64,000 nucleotides of DNA from Gottfriedia acidiceleris (GCF_002128425.1 NZ_NESS01000009.1:1-64000); one strand, 5' to 3'; counted from the stretch's first letter, positions 51,248 to 63,937 are shown. Made by a program: numbers and translations. Notes: a model not told the origin generated them from the letters alone.

Positions 51248-53211
51248 TGGGTTATAAATGGGATCACTTTTTTGTAACAGGTGAACCAATGATCTATGGC
51301 GCAATGGTGAGTATCGTTGTTGTATCTCTTGCTATTGTAATTGGTTTAACCAAATTTAAAAAATGGGGTTATTTATGGAAAGAATGGTTAACAACTGTTG
51401 ACCATAAACGTATCGGTGTAATGTATATTCTTTGTGCATTATTAATGCTATTCCGTGGTGGAGTAGATGCGTTATTAATGAGAGCACAGTTAGCAGGACC
51501 AGATTTAAAAATATTAGATGCACAACATTATAATGAAATTTTTACAACTCACGGCTTAATTATGATTCTGTTCATGGCGATGCCTTTCATTATTGGATTA
51601 ATGAACATCGTTATTCCTTTGCAAATCGGAGCTCGTGACGTAGCATTCCCTTATTTAAATGCAGTTAGTTTCTGGTTATTCTTTGCAGGTGCAATGCTTC
51701 TAAATTTAAGCTTTGTTATCGGTGGATCACCTGATGCTGGTTGGACGGCTTATTTCCCACTAGCAAGTAAGGAATTCAGCCCAGGTGTTGGGAATAACTA
51801 TTACGCAATATCACTACAAATTGCTGGTCTAGGTACTTTAATGACTGGTATTAACTTTATCGTTACAATTTTAAAAATGCGTGCGCCAGGTTTAAAATTA
51901 ATGAAATTGCCAATGTTTACTTGGAGTATCTTAATTACAAACGTTATTATCGTATTCGCATTCCCAGTTCTTACTGTAGCATTAGCTTTAATGATGTTCG
52001 ATCGTGAATTTGGTACTCAATTCTTTACGATGGCACATGGTAATGATATGCTTTGGGCGAACTTATTCTGGATTTGGGGACATCCTGAAGTTTACATCGT
52101 TATTCTTCCAGCATTCGGTATATATAGTGAAATTATCTCTACTTTCTCAAGAAAGAATTTATACGGATATAAGAGCATGGTTGTCAGTATGATCGCCATT
52201 TCTGCTTTAAGTTTCCTTGTTTGGGTTCACCATTTCTATACAATGGGTCAAGGCTCTGTTGTAAATGGTTTCTTTAGTATTACAACAATGGCAATTAGTA
52301 TACCAACCGGTGTTAAAATCTTTAACTGGTTGTTTACATTAAGAAAAGGTAAAATCGAATTTACCGTTCCAATGTTGTACTCACTAGCATTTATTCCGAT
52401 CTTTACAATCGGTGGGGTTACAGGTGTAATGCTAGCTATGGCAAGTGCTGACTATCAATATCATAATACAATGTTCTTAGTAGCTCACTTCCATTATGTA
52501 TTAATTCCAGGTACTGTTTTTGCGGTAATCGCAGGATTCTACTACTGGTTCCCAAAAGTATTTGGTTTCAAATTAGATGAAAAAATTGGTAAGATTACGT
52601 TCTGGACAATTATCGTGAGCTTTAACGTAACATTCTTCCCGTTATTCTTATTAGGATTAAAAGGTATGACTCGTCGTACGTATACTTATAGTGCAGAGTC
52701 AGGTTTCGGACCATTAAATATGATTGCTACAATTGGAGCTGTAGGTTTAGCGATCGGATTTATGTTACTTGTTTACAATATTTATTACAGTGTACGCTAC
52801 GCACCAAGAGAAACAACTGGTGATCCATGGAATGCAAGAACATTAGAGTGGGCTACAAGCAGTCCAATTGCTCCTTATAATTTCGCAGTAATTCCAAAGG
52901 TTGATTCATTAGATCCATTCTGGAAAGCTAAAAAAGAAGGTAAATCATTACTTGAAGGCGAGATTACAGATATTCATATGCCAAGTAATAGTGGTATACC
53001 GTTCATTTTAGGTGCAGCATTTATGGCATTTGGTTTCTTCTTAATATTTGAATGGTGGGTTCCAATGATTGTATTTGCAGTTCCTATCGCGCTTTGCTTA
53101 ATTGCACGTTCTTTCCAACGCGATCATGGCTTCCATATTCATAAAGAAGAAATTATTGAAACAGAGAAAAAATTACGAGGTGATCATTATGAACAGCAAG
53201 CCTCTATATAG
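51247..53211 (+). CDS. qoxB: Quinol oxidase aa3 subunit I
   Basis: 654 residues with about 14-15 helices. It carries the haem-copper oxidase core: [13 protein letters not shown] (haem ligand His), [21 protein letters not shown] (CuB His cross-linked to Tyr) and the VHHFYT and HFHYVLIPG His clusters. It is the catalytic subunit reducing oxygen to water and pumping protons. Its last 23 bases overlap qoxC. Confidence 0.97.
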   Translation: MGYKWDHFFVTGEPMIYGAMVSIVVVSLAIVIGLTKFKKWGYLWKEWLTTVDHKRIGVMYILCALLMLFRGGVDALLMRAQLAGPDLKILDAQHYNEIFTTHGLIMILFMAMPFIIGLMNIVIPLQIGARDVAFPYLNAVSFWLFFAGAMLLNLSFVIGGSPDAGWTAYFPLASKEFSPGVGNNYYAISLQIAGLGTLMTGINFIVTILKMRAPGLKLMKLPMFTWSILITNVIIVFAFPVLTVALALMMFDREFGTQFFTMAHGNDMLWANLFWIWGHPEVYIVILPAFGIYSEIISTFSRKNLYGYKSMVVSMIAISALSFLVWVHHFYTMGQGSVVNGFFSITTMAISIPTGVKIFNWLFTLRKGKIEFTVPMLYSLAFIPIFTIGGVTGVMLAMASADYQYHNTMFLVAHFHYVLIPGTVFAVIAGFYYWFPKVFGFKLDEKIGKITFWTIIVSFNVTFFPLFLLGLKGMTRRTYTYSAESGFGPLNMIATIGAVGLAIGFMLLVYNIYYSVRYAPRETTGDPWNARTLEWATSSPIAPYNFAVIPKVDSLDPFWKAKKEGKSLLEGEITDIHMPSNSGIPFILGAAFMAFGFFLIFEWWVPMIVFAVPIALCLIARSFQRDHGFHIHKEEIIETEKKLRGDHYEQQASI

Positions 53212-53779
53212 TCTAGGTGAAGAAAGTTCTAATAAGATTCTAGGCTTCTGGATCTTTTTAGGAGCTGAGATTGCTTTATTCGGTACATTATTCGCAGTTT
53301 ATTTCACTTTAGCAAATAACACTGGTACAGCACCTACTCAAAAAGAGTTATTTGAGATGAAAGGTGTAATGATTGAAACATTTGCCTTATTAACAAGTAG
53401 TTTTACGATTGGTTTAGTCGTAAACGCAATAAAATTAAATCACAAAAAAGCTTTCATAAGCTTCCTTGTTTTAACACTAGCTTTAGGAGCAGTCTTCCTA
53501 GGAGTAGAGATTACAGAATTCTTTACTTATGTTCATGAAGGAGCGACAATCCAAAGTAGTGGTGCATTATCAGCATTATTCGTATTATTAGGTACTCACG
53601 GTGCCCACGTATCATTCGGTATGTTATGGGGTATTGCAATCTTAATCCAAGTATCTCGTGAGGGTATTACAGAAACTACAGCAAACAAAACATTTATTTA
53701 TTCATTATACTGGCACTTCTTAGACGTAGTATGGATCTTTATCTTTAGTTTTGTTTACGTGAAAGGACTGATTGGATGA
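53189..53779 (+). CDS. qoxC: Quinol oxidase aa3 subunit III
   Basis: 196 residues with five transmembrane helices and typical subunit III segments ([61 protein letters not shown]). ATG at 53189 has AGGTGATC upstream; earlier in-frame ATGs lie within qoxB and lack a site. Its stop overlaps the qoxD start. Confidence 0.95.
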   Translation: MNSKPLYSLGEESSNKILGFWIFLGAEIALFGTLFAVYFTLANNTGTAPTQKELFEMKGVMIETFALLTSSFTIGLVVNAIKLNHKKAFISFLVLTLALGAVFLGVEITEFFTYVHEGATIQSSGALSALFVLLGTHGAHVSFGMLWGIAILIQVSREGITETTANKTFIYSLYWHFLDVVWIFIFSFVYVKGLIG

Positions 53780-54057
53780 GCGCATTATTCCCTAAGCATC
53801 AAGTGGTTGGCTTCATCCAATCACTTGTTCTAACAATCATAGCTTTAAGTGTTTACTATTTAGATTTACCATTTAATGTCTCATTTATTATTTTAATTGT
53901 AACTGCATTATTACAAGGTGGTCTGCAGTTAATCGTTTTCATGCATATGAATGAAAATGAAAATAAAGGAGTATTATATATCAATTTAGGTTACGCAGTA
54001 TTTATTGCAGTAGCAATTGTATTCGGTACTCTTTGGACATTAGTTTGGGGTATGTAA
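53776..54057 (+). CDS. qoxD: Quinol oxidase aa3 subunit IV
   Basis: 93 residues with three transmembrane helices. GGLQLIVFMHMNENENKG is the family-typical middle segment (QLxVFxHM). ATGA overlap with qoxC. Somewhat shorter than B. subtilis QoxD. It is a small assembly subunit closing the operon before a strong terminator. Confidence 0.93.
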   Translation: MSALFPKHQVVGFIQSLVLTIIALSVYYLDLPFNVSFIILIVTALLQGGLQLIVFMHMNENENKGVLYINLGYAVFIAVAIVFGTLWTLVWGM

Positions 54058-54063
54058 TATTAA

Positions 54064-54092
54064 AAAGCTCTTCGAAATTTGAAGAGCTTTTT
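54064..54092 (+). terminator. Terminator of the qoxABCD operon
   Basis: AAAGCTCTTC pairs perfectly with GAAGAGCTTT around a 7-nt loop and is followed by a long T-run. Confidence 0.95.
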
Positions 54093-54096
54093 TTTT

Positions 54097-54348
54097 GCTA
54101 TTTTTAAGTGGATTTTAGATTTTCCTACACAACTTAATGAAGGTAGTTTAAATAAGAAAAATCTTTATAAAGCGATAGATCAATTTAAAAGCAGGTCGTC
54201 TAGCATTATATATAGAAATACGTAATAGAAGAATCCTAAAAACTTAAATTCTCATCTTAATCCATTTATTGAAGATTGATTGAATGAGGTACAAAATCCT
54301 AAAAAAGTAATGCGTCTATTACACAGCGAAAATCCAACTTTTTATTAA
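54097..54348 (+). pseudogene. Possible decayed coding sequence between qoxD and katG
   Basis: One plus-strand frame reads as ordinary protein (FPTQLNEGSLNKKNLYKAIDQ, then LNSHLNPFIED and LNEVQNPKKVMRLLHSENP) but is broken by three internal stops and has no start codon. Parent family not recognised. The remaining DNA up to the PerR-like box is AT-rich without features. Confidence 0.3.
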
Positions 54349-54449
54349 TCGCTTTTATTAAAGACATCGATTGTTCACAATGTTATGAATAATTTATTAA
54401 TTGTGATACTTATTTCTATTAATATAGGTAATAGTTTAATATAATGATT

Positions 54450-54464
54450 GCATAATAATTATCA
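54450..54464 (+). promoter_or_regulatory. PerR-box-like site upstream of katG
   Basis: GCATAATAATTATCA matches the PerR/Fur-type 7-1-7 pattern TTATAATnATTATAA at 11 of 14 symmetric positions, about 75 bp before the katG start. PerR control of catalase-peroxidase is common in Bacilli. The promoter itself is not clearly resolved. Confidence 0.45.
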
Positions 54465-54521
54465 TATCTTGTTTGAAACGTAGTACAAGATACATAATTA
54501 TTTGATATTTATTTACTTTAA

Positions 54522-56720
<2,199 letters not shown>

Positions 56721-56798
56721 ATAAACATACATGTAAAAAGAAATCAATGACTAAGCAATCAGTGAAACACTATTAATAATATAAGTTAACAATTTATA

Positions 56799-56837
56799 AA
56801 AATCCTTCCTGAACATTCAGGGAGGATTTTTCATTTA
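56799..56837 (+). terminator. Terminator of katG
   Basis: A 15-bp stem (AAAATCCTTCCTGAA side, one G-U) with a CA dinucleotide loop and a T-rich tail. Confidence 0.9.
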
Positions 56838-56957
56838 TATATACAAACATTAAATGAATTTCTATGAAAAAGTAGTATATTTTTATATAGATATATCTTC
56901 TCATCTCGTTGATAGATTGGTGGTTTTTGTTTATATAAATATGTTTTTAAAGCATGC

Positions 56958-56985
56958 AAAAGGCTGTCATATAGACAGCCTTTTT
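56958..56985. terminator. Bidirectional terminator serving the MFS gene
   Basis: AAAAGGCTGTC and GACAGCCTTTT with an ATATA loop, A/T runs on both sides, downstream of the minus-strand transporter. Confidence 0.85.
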
Positions 56986-57026
56986 AGATTGTAAATATAA
57001 AAGAGCTTTGAAACATACATACTTAT

Positions 57027-58238
57027 TTAAATTGATTTTTTTCGATCATTTGGCAGCATAAAAGCTACTAAACCTAATAGTGGTAAGAAGCTACATAAGT
57101 TCATAACGAAATTAAGGCTAGTTGCATCGGCAATTACACCTAATAAGACAGCTCCTAAAGCACCCATTCCAAATGCTAAACCAACTATTAACCCACTTAC
57201 TAAACCAACTTTTCCAGGAACGAGTTCTTGAGCGTAAACAACAATTACACTAAAAGAACTTGAACTGATGATCCCGATTAAAAATAATATTGGAATAACT
57301 GCTAACAAAGAGATATGAGGTAATAATAAGGCTAATGGAAATGTACCTACTAATGAAAATAAAATCATATTCCGTTTTCCGAAGCGATCAGCTAGTGTTC
57401 CACCTATGAAAGTACCTATTACGCCTGCAATCATAAAGATAAATAAATATAATTGTGTGCTCTTAATCGATAAACCATAGCTTTTAATTAAGTAAAACTG
57501 ATAATAATTACCTATGCCTGCAGAGTACCATGAACGTGCAAATGTAATAAATACTAGCAGTATAATAGCAAATTTTACAGCTGATGTAATTTTGATATTT
57601 TCACCTGACGACTGACCTTTACTTTTTAATTTAAACGGGTTTTCCTTTAGTTTATTTCGATACCATTTAGATACGTAAATTAATACACAAATTCCAATGG
57701 CAGCTAGAATCGTAAACCATGCAGCACCCTTTTGTCCTAATGGTACGAAAATTAGTGCTGTAAAGATTGGAGCTAGTGAGTTCCCTGTATTTCCGCCTAC
57801 CTGGTAGATGGCTTGTGAGAGTCCTCTTTTTGAACCAGACGCTAAAAAGGCTACCTTTGAGCCCTCTGGGTGGAAAATAGCAGAACCTATACCGATTAGT
57901 AGAACTGATAATAATACAATAAATAAATTAGGTGCAAATGCTAAGCAAAGCATTCCGAGTAGACTGGATGCCATTCCAATAGGTAGGAGAAATGGTGAAG
58001 GCTTACGATCGGAAAAAATACCAAAAACGGGTTGCATTACAGAGGAAGTCATATTTAGTGCAAAGGCTATGAATCCAATTTCTGTATAAGTTAAATTCAT
58101 TGTCTTTTCTAAAATTGGAAATATGGCTGGTACAACTGCTTGCATAGAATCATTTAATAAATGGCCTAAACTGATTGCAAATAAAATTTGATACATTGTT
58201 GACTGATTAATAACCTTTGTATTAACTGCTGGTTGCAT
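57027..58238 (-). CDS. MFS transporter, fosmidomycin-resistance (Fsr) type
   Basis: About 403 residues with 12 hydrophobic helices. The first helix region SLGHLLNDSMQAVVPAIFPILEK and the loop FHPEGSKVAFLASGSKRGLSQAIYQVGGNTGNSLAP are typical of Fsr-like exporters. ATG at 58238 has AAGGAGG 5 nt upstream; an upstream start at 58271 lacks a site. Single-gene unit. Fosmidomycin itself need not be the substrate; the family exports varied small molecules. Confidence 0.85.
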   Translation of the reverse strand: MQPAVNTKVINQSTMYQILFAISLGHLLNDSMQAVVPAIFPILEKTMNLTYTEIGFIAFALNMTSSVMQPVFGIFSDRKPSPFLLPIGMASSLLGMLCLAFAPNLFIVLLSVLLIGIGSAIFHPEGSKVAFLASGSKRGLSQAIYQVGGNTGNSLAPIFTALIFVPLGQKGAAWFTILAAIGICVLIYVSKWYRNKLKENPFKLKSKGQSSGENIKITSAVKFAIILLVFITFARSWYSAGIGNYYQFYLIKSYGLSIKSTQLYLFIFMIAGVIGTFIGGTLADRFGKRNMILFSLVGTFPLALLLPHISLLAVIPILFLIGIISSSSFSVIVVYAQELVPGKVGLVSGLIVGLAFGMGALGAVLLGVIADATSLNFVMNLCSFLPLLGLVAFMLPNDRKKSI

Positions 58239-58437
58239 AATATCCTCCTTTCTTATTGACGTATCTATCATAAACTAATCTTCGAAAAATTTACACAATT
58301 TTGACTCATACACTATTCATTAAACTTTATGCTGAATTATAATAGAAGAAATAAATTAAATTGTTTTTAATTAAGAAACTGGCCAAGTGAATTTTTTAAT
58401 AAAGATGCTAATTAGAGTAATCGATAAGGAGTGTATA

Positions 58438-59106
58438 ATGGACAACTATACTGCAGAGTTAATGAAATTTTTTAAAGAACATAAAAATAATAAAAATAGA
58501 CCTGCAATGGAAGCTTATATGAAAAATAAATTTGCATTTTTAGGAATTAAAGCACCGGAACGAAATGCACTGTTGAGACAGTTTAGAATGAGTAATGGTG
58601 AACCACCAAATTTAAAATCAATAATCAATATTTGGAGCTTAGAGGAAAGAGAGTTTCAATACATTTCATTAACATGCTTAGACCGTCAGTATAAAAAAGC
58701 AGAACTCGAACGGATTAAATTATATGAACAACTAGTGGTAGAAAAGTCTTGGTGGGATACAGTTGATACAATTGCTGGACGATTAATTAGTTATCATTTT
58801 TTAATTTATCCAGAATTGATTGATGAGTACGCTAATAAGTGGATTTCTTCAGATAATATGTGGCTGAATAGAGTAGCGTTATTATTTCAAATGAAGTTTA
58901 AGGATAAAACTGATCAGGAGCGTTTATTTCATTACTGCCTTCTACTCATAGAAAGCAAAGAATTTTTCATCCAAAAAGCAATAGGTTGGGCATTGAGAGA
59001 ATACTCCTATATCAATCCTAAAGAGGTTGAATTATTTATAAAACAAAATGATTTATCACCATTAAGCAAAAGGGAGGGATTAAAATATATTAATAAATTA
59101 AAGTAA
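58438..59106 (+). CDS. AlkD-like DNA alkylation repair glycosylase
   Basis: 222 residues, all-helical HEAT-like repeats. FLGIKAPERNALLRQF and KSWWDTVDTIAGRL are family hallmarks; the WDxVD motif carries the catalytic Asp. The C-terminal QKAIGWALREYSYINPKEVELFI is also typical. It would excise alkylated purines. ATG at 58438 has AAGGAG 6 nt upstream; an earlier in-frame ATG at 58387 has no site. Confidence 0.9.
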   Translation: MDNYTAELMKFFKEHKNNKNRPAMEAYMKNKFAFLGIKAPERNALLRQFRMSNGEPPNLKSIINIWSLEEREFQYISLTCLDRQYKKAELERIKLYEQLVVEKSWWDTVDTIAGRLISYHFLIYPELIDEYANKWISSDNMWLNRVALLFQMKFKDKTDQERLFHYCLLLIESKEFFIQKAIGWALREYSYINPKEVELFIKQNDLSPLSKREGLKYINKLK

Positions 59107-59316
59107 TGAGACTTGTCGATTTTCCGGGAAATAACAAATATTTTTAGTGAAATCTTCTACTAAATTAAGTCAGTTGAGACATTAGGATGAAAAGGTTATA
59201 ATAGGTGCATTATTGTTTTTTCAAACCATTCCTCTTTTATGCGGAAGTGTTATTAAAAATTGAGTTATGTTACCTGTTCGAAAATTACTAAATGAAAAAA
59301 ATTCAAAGGAGATTTA

Positions 59317-60528
59317 GTGTTCATGAAATCTACTTTTAATAATATTATAAAACTATGTCTTTGTTTTAGCTTAATTAGTAGCTTCTTTATTCAAAAAACT
59401 GTTCACGCAGAAGAAATAAAGTTATTTAGTGATAAGGCAATTTCAATATTGGCAGATAGTGGGGAAGTAATTTATAGTAAGAACGCAAATAAAGTTGATT
59501 TCCCAGCTAGCACTACAAAAATTATGACCGCCATGGTTATGATGGATCATTTAAAAGAGAATGATAAAATTCAAATGACAAAAAGAAGTATCCAAGAAGA
59601 AAAAAGTAATTCCCAAATTCTTTTTTCTGAAGGCGAAGTTTTAGATCGAAATACAGCATTAAAAACAATGATGATATTAAGTGCCAATGATTTAGCATAT
59701 GCTATTGGTGAACGAGTCGGCGGAAATATGGACAACTTTGTAAAAATGATGAATGAAAAAGCTAAAAAGATTGGCGCAAATCACACAAATTTCATGAATC
59801 CAAATGGTCTCCATAATGTAAATCATTACACAACTGCACATGATTTAGCTTTAATAACAAAGGAAGCTTTAAAATACCCATTAATCATTAAAGCAATGGG
59901 TACAAAAGATGCTCATATTAATACATCTAAGCAAAAGAATGTATACATTTTTAATCGTGGAAAAATGTTTAAAAATCCTTACTTTTTTGCTGGGAAAACT
60001 GGATATACTGATTCTGCTAGGAATACTCTAATTGAAATAGATAAAAAAGACGGCCAAATGATTATTAATATTTTATTGCGCTCATCAAAGCCGCAATATC
60101 TACAGGACATTAAATTATTAGATTCCTATGCATTTTCAAGAATCCATAAAAAAACGCTTATAAAACAAAATGATTGGCAAAGAGAATTAAAAATAAGAGA
60201 TGATTTAATTCAAACAAAAATACCGAACGATTTATCTTTTTTGACTGCGCTAGGCACGAATACAAACTACGATATTAAATTAAAACCATTATCTGTGATT
60301 GATAACACATACAAGGAAAATGGAATTTCTAAAAATCAAAAGCTTGGTACAGTTGAAGTATGGGCCAATAACGATAAGCTTTTAAGTACTGAGTTATTAG
60401 CTGCTAAATCGTATGACCGACCTACAATCCTTTCTATGAATACATTTATCATTGCAGGATCGGTAATTTTACTATTGGTTGTCATATTTTTTATTACAAA
60501 ACCAAAAAGGAAAAGAGAATATATGTAA
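59317..60528 (+). CDS. D-alanyl-D-alanine carboxypeptidase (low-molecular-weight PBP)
   Basis: 403 residues. A signal peptide ends near VHA-EE. The serine-peptidase S11 triad motifs are Ser65-x-x-Lys68 (STTK), Ser122-Ala-Asn124 and KTG 227-229. A beta-rich domain and a C-terminal membrane helix (about 375-395) follow. It trims the terminal D-Ala of peptidoglycan stem peptides. It resembles DacF/DacA types; DacF is sporulation specific but no sporulation promoter was found here. The GTG at 59317 or the ATG at 59323 may be the start (AAAGGAG 5 or 11 nt before). Confidence 0.9.
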   Translation: MFMKSTFNNIIKLCLCFSLISSFFIQKTVHAEEIKLFSDKAISILADSGEVIYSKNANKVDFPASTTKIMTAMVMMDHLKENDKIQMTKRSIQEEKSNSQILFSEGEVLDRNTALKTMMILSANDLAYAIGERVGGNMDNFVKMMNEKAKKIGANHTNFMNPNGLHNVNHYTTAHDLALITKEALKYPLIIKAMGTKDAHINTSKQKNVYIFNRGKMFKNPYFFAGKTGYTDSARNTLIEIDKKDGQMIINILLRSSKPQYLQDIKLLDSYAFSRIHKKTLIKQNDWQRELKIRDDLIQTKIPNDLSFLTALGTNTNYDIKLKPLSVIDNTYKENGISKNQKLGTVEVWANNDKLLSTELLAAKSYDRPTILSMNTFIIAGSVILLLVVIFFITKPKRKREYM

Positions 60529-60531
60529 TAT

Positions 60532-60568
60532 AAAAAGGCGAATCGTATTTTTTACGTTTCGCCTTTTT
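60532..60568. terminator. Terminator between the carboxypeptidase and phosphate transporter genes
   Basis: AAAAAGGCGAATCGT pairs with ACGTTTCGCCTTTTT (one mismatch), A and T runs on both sides, between convergent genes. Confidence 0.9.
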
Positions 60569-60576
60569 GTATATTA

Positions 60577-61587
60577 TTAAAGTAAGATTAGTTTTAGAAT
60601 TTGATAGAAAATTGCAGCCACTGTTGCTGAAATTGGGATTGTAATAATCCAAGTAATTACCATACGTTGAGCAGTACCCCAGTTTACATCTTTAACACGT
60701 TGAGCAGAACCAACACCCATGATAGAAGATGAAATTACGTGAGTAGTACTTACTGGTAAATGTAATGCAGTAAATGTGAAAATAATAGCTGCTGATGATA
60801 AGTCAGCTGCTGCACCATTAATCGGGCGAATTTTCATAATCTTTCCACCAACAGTTTTAATAATTTTCCATCCACCAACTGATGTACCAATAGCCATTGC
60901 CATAGCACAACCGATACGTACCCATAGTGGAACATCTGCACCTGATGGTTCAATTTTAGCTGCAATTAAAGCGATCATGATAATTCCCATTGCTTTTTGT
61001 GCATCATTTGTACCGTGAGTAAATGACTGTAAAGAAGCAGTTAAAATTTGAACAAATCTAAATCCTTTATTAGTTTTAGAAAGGTTTGAACGTCTGAAAA
61101 TAGTTGCTAAAATTGTCATAACGATAAAACCAAGTGTAATTGCAATGACTGGAGAAATTAATAAAGCTTCGATAATTTTAATAAAACCGTCAGCCTCTAA
61201 TACGCCAAATCCTTTTGCAGAGACAGCCGCACCAGCTATGGCACCAATGATTGCATGAGATGAACTACTTGGAATTCCAAAATACCAAGTTAATAAGTTC
61301 CAAAATATACCGCCTAGTAAAGCAGCTATAACAACAACTAATCCACTTGAACCTTCTATTGTAACCGGATCAACAATACCAGTTGTAATCGTTTTTGCAA
61401 CTCCTGTAAATGTAATCGCACCAATGAAATTCATTAGAGCTGCTATTAAAATTGCTGTACGTGGTTTCAGTGCTTTTGTTGAAACGGACGTTGCAATTGC
61501 ATTAGCAGTATCATGAAATCCATTAATAAAATCAAACAAAAATGCAAAAATCACGATTAATATCGTAAGTAAAAATAAATGCTCCAT
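60577..61587 (-). CDS. pit: Inorganic phosphate transporter, PiT family
   Basis: 336 residues with the duplicated PiT signature: FDFINGFHDTANAIATSVSTKAL near the N-terminus and FTHGTNDAQKAMGIIMIAL in the second half. About 10 helices. It takes up phosphate as a metal-phosphate with protons or sodium. It lies 11 bp after a DUF47 gene, the usual partner. AAGGAG precedes the ATG. PhoP-like boxes lie upstream of the pair. Confidence 0.94.
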   Translation of the reverse strand: MEHLFLLTILIVIFAFLFDFINGFHDTANAIATSVSTKALKPRTAILIAALMNFIGAITFTGVAKTITTGIVDPVTIEGSSGLVVVIAALLGGIFWNLLTWYFGIPSSSSHAIIGAIAGAAVSAKGFGVLEADGFIKIIEALLISPVIAITLGFIVMTILATIFRRSNLSKTNKGFRFVQILTASLQSFTHGTNDAQKAMGIIMIALIAAKIEPSGADVPLWVRIGCAMAMAIGTSVGGWKIIKTVGGKIMKIRPINGAAADLSSAAIIFTFTALHLPVSTTHVISSSIMGVGSAQRVKDVNWGTAQRMVITWIITIPISATVAAIFYQILKLILL

Positions 61588-61598
61588 TTTATAACTCC

Positions 61599-62219
61599 TT
61601 ACGCATTTCGCATGATAATTTGCTCAAGAGTGTTTGCTACATCCTGTGCACTATCAGCTACAGATTCTAAACCTTCGTAGATTTCTTTATATTGAATAAT
61701 TTTGATAGGATCTTTTTCATTCATGAATAATTGCTTAATAGAAGTACGTAATAATTCATCACATTGAGATTCGTAATCTTTAATTTTTATTGCATGAACT
61801 CGGATCTCTAATAATTTTTTATTTGAAAGTAATTTAACAGCAAGTAAAATTTCTTCAACAGCTTTTTGAAGAATATCAACGAATTTAACCATATAGTCAT
61901 CAGCAGATGTGATTGAATACATTTCAAATCGTGCTGAACAATGTTCAAACCCATCTAAAACATCATCCATTTTCATTGCAAGTTGTAAAATATCTTCTCG
62001 CTCAATTGGAGTAATAAAAGTTTTGTTTAATTCAACGATTAAAGAGTGAATAAACTTATCACCTTTTGTTTCATATTCTTTCATTTCTTCTTGAAACTTC
62101 TTTAAGTCGCTTGCATTTTTTATTTTAAAATCAACGTAATACTTTGATGAAACGTGCAAGTTTTCAGCTATACTTAAAAGCTTTTCAAAGAATACATCCT
62201 TTTTTTGTCCAAAAAACAT
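61599..62219 (-). CDS. DUF47 PhoU-like protein (YkaA-like)
   Basis: 206 residues, all-helical PhoU-like family (KKDVFFEKLLSIAENLHVSSKYYVDF, EREDILQLAMKMDDVLDGFEHC, YEGLESVADSAQDVANTLEQIIMR). Members are encoded with PiT transporters and are thought to regulate them. GGAGG precedes the ATG. First gene of the pair. Confidence 0.92.
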   Translation of the reverse strand: MFFGQKKDVFFEKLLSIAENLHVSSKYYVDFKIKNASDLKKFQEEMKEYETKGDKFIHSLIVELNKTFITPIEREDILQLAMKMDDVLDGFEHCSARFEMYSITSADDYMVKFVDILQKAVEEILLAVKLLSNKKLLEIRVHAIKIKDYESQCDELLRTSIKQLFMNEKDPIKIIQYKEIYEGLESVADSAQDVANTLEQIIMRNA

Positions 62220-62378
62220 TATGATTCCTCCAACTAAAACATATAATTTATTATCACCTTCACTTTTGTCAGTTAATTTTAAATGTCAGAAACTATGTAA
62301 AAATGTCGAAAAAAGTAAAGGCCACGTTAATAATAATAATTGGTTTTTGAAATTAATCAATTAAAAACGTTTAATTAA

Positions 62379-62414
62379 TTTACAAATTTACAATATCTTT
62401 ACAATCCCTTAACA
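62379..62414 (+). promoter_or_regulatory. PhoP-box-like direct repeats between the phosphate operon and the aldehyde dehydrogenase gene
   Basis: TTTACA at 62387, TTTACA at 62398 and TTAACA at 62409 have an exact 11-bp step. This is the arrangement of PhoP boxes (TTAACA with N4-6 spacing). A further TTTACA lies at 62379. They are about 160-195 bp upstream of the DUF47-pit genes and about 130 bp upstream of the dehydrogenase. Phosphate-starvation control of pit is the natural reading. Confidence 0.5.
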
Positions 62415-62545
62415 AAGTTAATATTTCGTTTCCTACACTAGTTAAATATAAATAATAGTATTCACAGAATTATTGACTTTATGTGAGTTATTAATTTAGC
62501 ATTAGATTATACGTTTAAACTATTCGACTATAAAAGGATGTGATG

Positions 62546-63937
62546 ATGTTGGAAAGCATATATAAGGCATCTGAAATTACACAATTAGTAACAAGGCAAA
62601 AAGCATTTTTTCAGACTGGTTCAACTAAAACTTCAAATTTTCGAATTGAACAATTAAAAAAATTATATAAATCAATAGTAGAGAAAGAGGAAGAAATAAA
62701 AATAGCCTTAAAAAAGGATTTAAATAAGTCTGATTTTGAAGCTTATATGACTGAAATAGGATTTACTTTAAAAGAAATATCAGAAGCAATTAAAAATATT
62801 AAAAAATGGATGAAACCTAAAAAAGTTAAAACACCGATTACACATATTGGTACAAAAGGATATATTTATAGAGAACCGTATGGAGTAACATTAATTATCT
62901 CACCTTGGAATTATCCTTTTCAATTAACGATGGCTCCGTTAATTGGTGCAATAATTGGGGGAAATACAGCAATCATTAAACCATCAGAATTAACGCCTAA
63001 TACATCAACTATTATTAATAAAATAATTAATGAAAATTTTGATAAAGAATATATCGCAGTAGTTGAAGGTGGAATTGAAGAAAGCACGATATTATTACAA
63101 CAAAAGTTTGATTTCATCTTTTTTACTGGCAGTGTTCAAGTTGGAAAAATTGTGATGGAAGCGGCAAGTAAAAATTTAACGCCATTAATACTTGAATTAG
63201 GTGGGAAGAGTCCAACAATTGTACATAACGATTCGAATATCAAACTAGCTGCAAAAAGAATTGTTTGGGGAAAATTTACGAATGCTGGACAAACTTGTAT
63301 TGCTCCAGATTATATTTATGTACACAAATTAGTAAAAAAGGATTTTATTGAGGCATTAAAGAATGAAATTATTCAGTTTTATAGTGATAAGCCTTTGTTA
63401 AATAATGATTATACAAAGATCATCAGCGTTCGCCATTTTAATCGATTGGTTGACTTTATGAAAAATGGTCAAATCCTACATGGAGGGGAATATGATCAAT
63501 TAACTCATAAAATTGAACCGACCCTAATTGCTGATTTATCTTGGGATTCCCCAATTATGTCTGAAGAAATATTCGGTCCTGTTTTACCGATTCTTACATA
63601 TGAAAATTTAGATGAAGTAATTCATGAAATTAATCAACACCCTAAGCCATTAGCACTATATGTCTTTACAGAAAGTAAAAAGGTTGCTAATAAAGTAATT
63701 GAGAGAGTTCCATTTGGTGGTGGATGTGTAAACGATACCCTCTATCATATGGCGAATCCTAATTTACCTTTTGGAGGGGTAGGGGAAAGTGGTTCAGGAA
63801 ATTATCATGGGGAGTACAGTTTTGCTGCTTTTACACATGATAAAAGTGTACTTTTACAAACTACTAAAATTGACTTGAAAATTAGATATCATACAACAAA
63901 AAACGCTTTACGGTTTATTCGTAAATTGTTAAAATAA
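62546..63937 (+). CDS. Aldehyde dehydrogenase (class 3-like, YwdH type)
   Basis: 463 residues. The NAD(P)-dependent aldehyde dehydrogenase motifs are ISPWNYPFQL, FTGSVQVGK, ELGGKSP with Glu217, and the catalytic Cys251 in NAGQTCIAPDY. The short length and C-terminal IDLKIRYHTTKNALRFIRKLL with a hydrophobic/basic tail fit class 3/YwdH enzymes acting on fatty or aromatic aldehydes. ATG at 62546 has AAAGG about 8 nt upstream; ATG 62543 and GTG 62540 are alternatives. Confidence 0.92.
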   Translation: MLESIYKASEITQLVTRQKAFFQTGSTKTSNFRIEQLKKLYKSIVEKEEEIKIALKKDLNKSDFEAYMTEIGFTLKEISEAIKNIKKWMKPKKVKTPITHIGTKGYIYREPYGVTLIISPWNYPFQLTMAPLIGAIIGGNTAIIKPSELTPNTSTIINKIINENFDKEYIAVVEGGIEESTILLQQKFDFIFFTGSVQVGKIVMEAASKNLTPLILELGGKSPTIVHNDSNIKLAAKRIVWGKFTNAGQTCIAPDYIYVHKLVKKDFIEALKNEIIQFYSDKPLLNNDYTKIISVRHFNRLVDFMKNGQILHGGEYDQLTHKIEPTLIADLSWDSPIMSEEIFGPVLPILTYENLDEVIHEINQHPKPLALYVFTESKKVANKVIERVPFGGGCVNDTLYHMANPNLPFGGVGESGSGNYHGEYSFAAFTHDKSVLLQTTKIDLKIRYHTTKNALRFIRKLLK

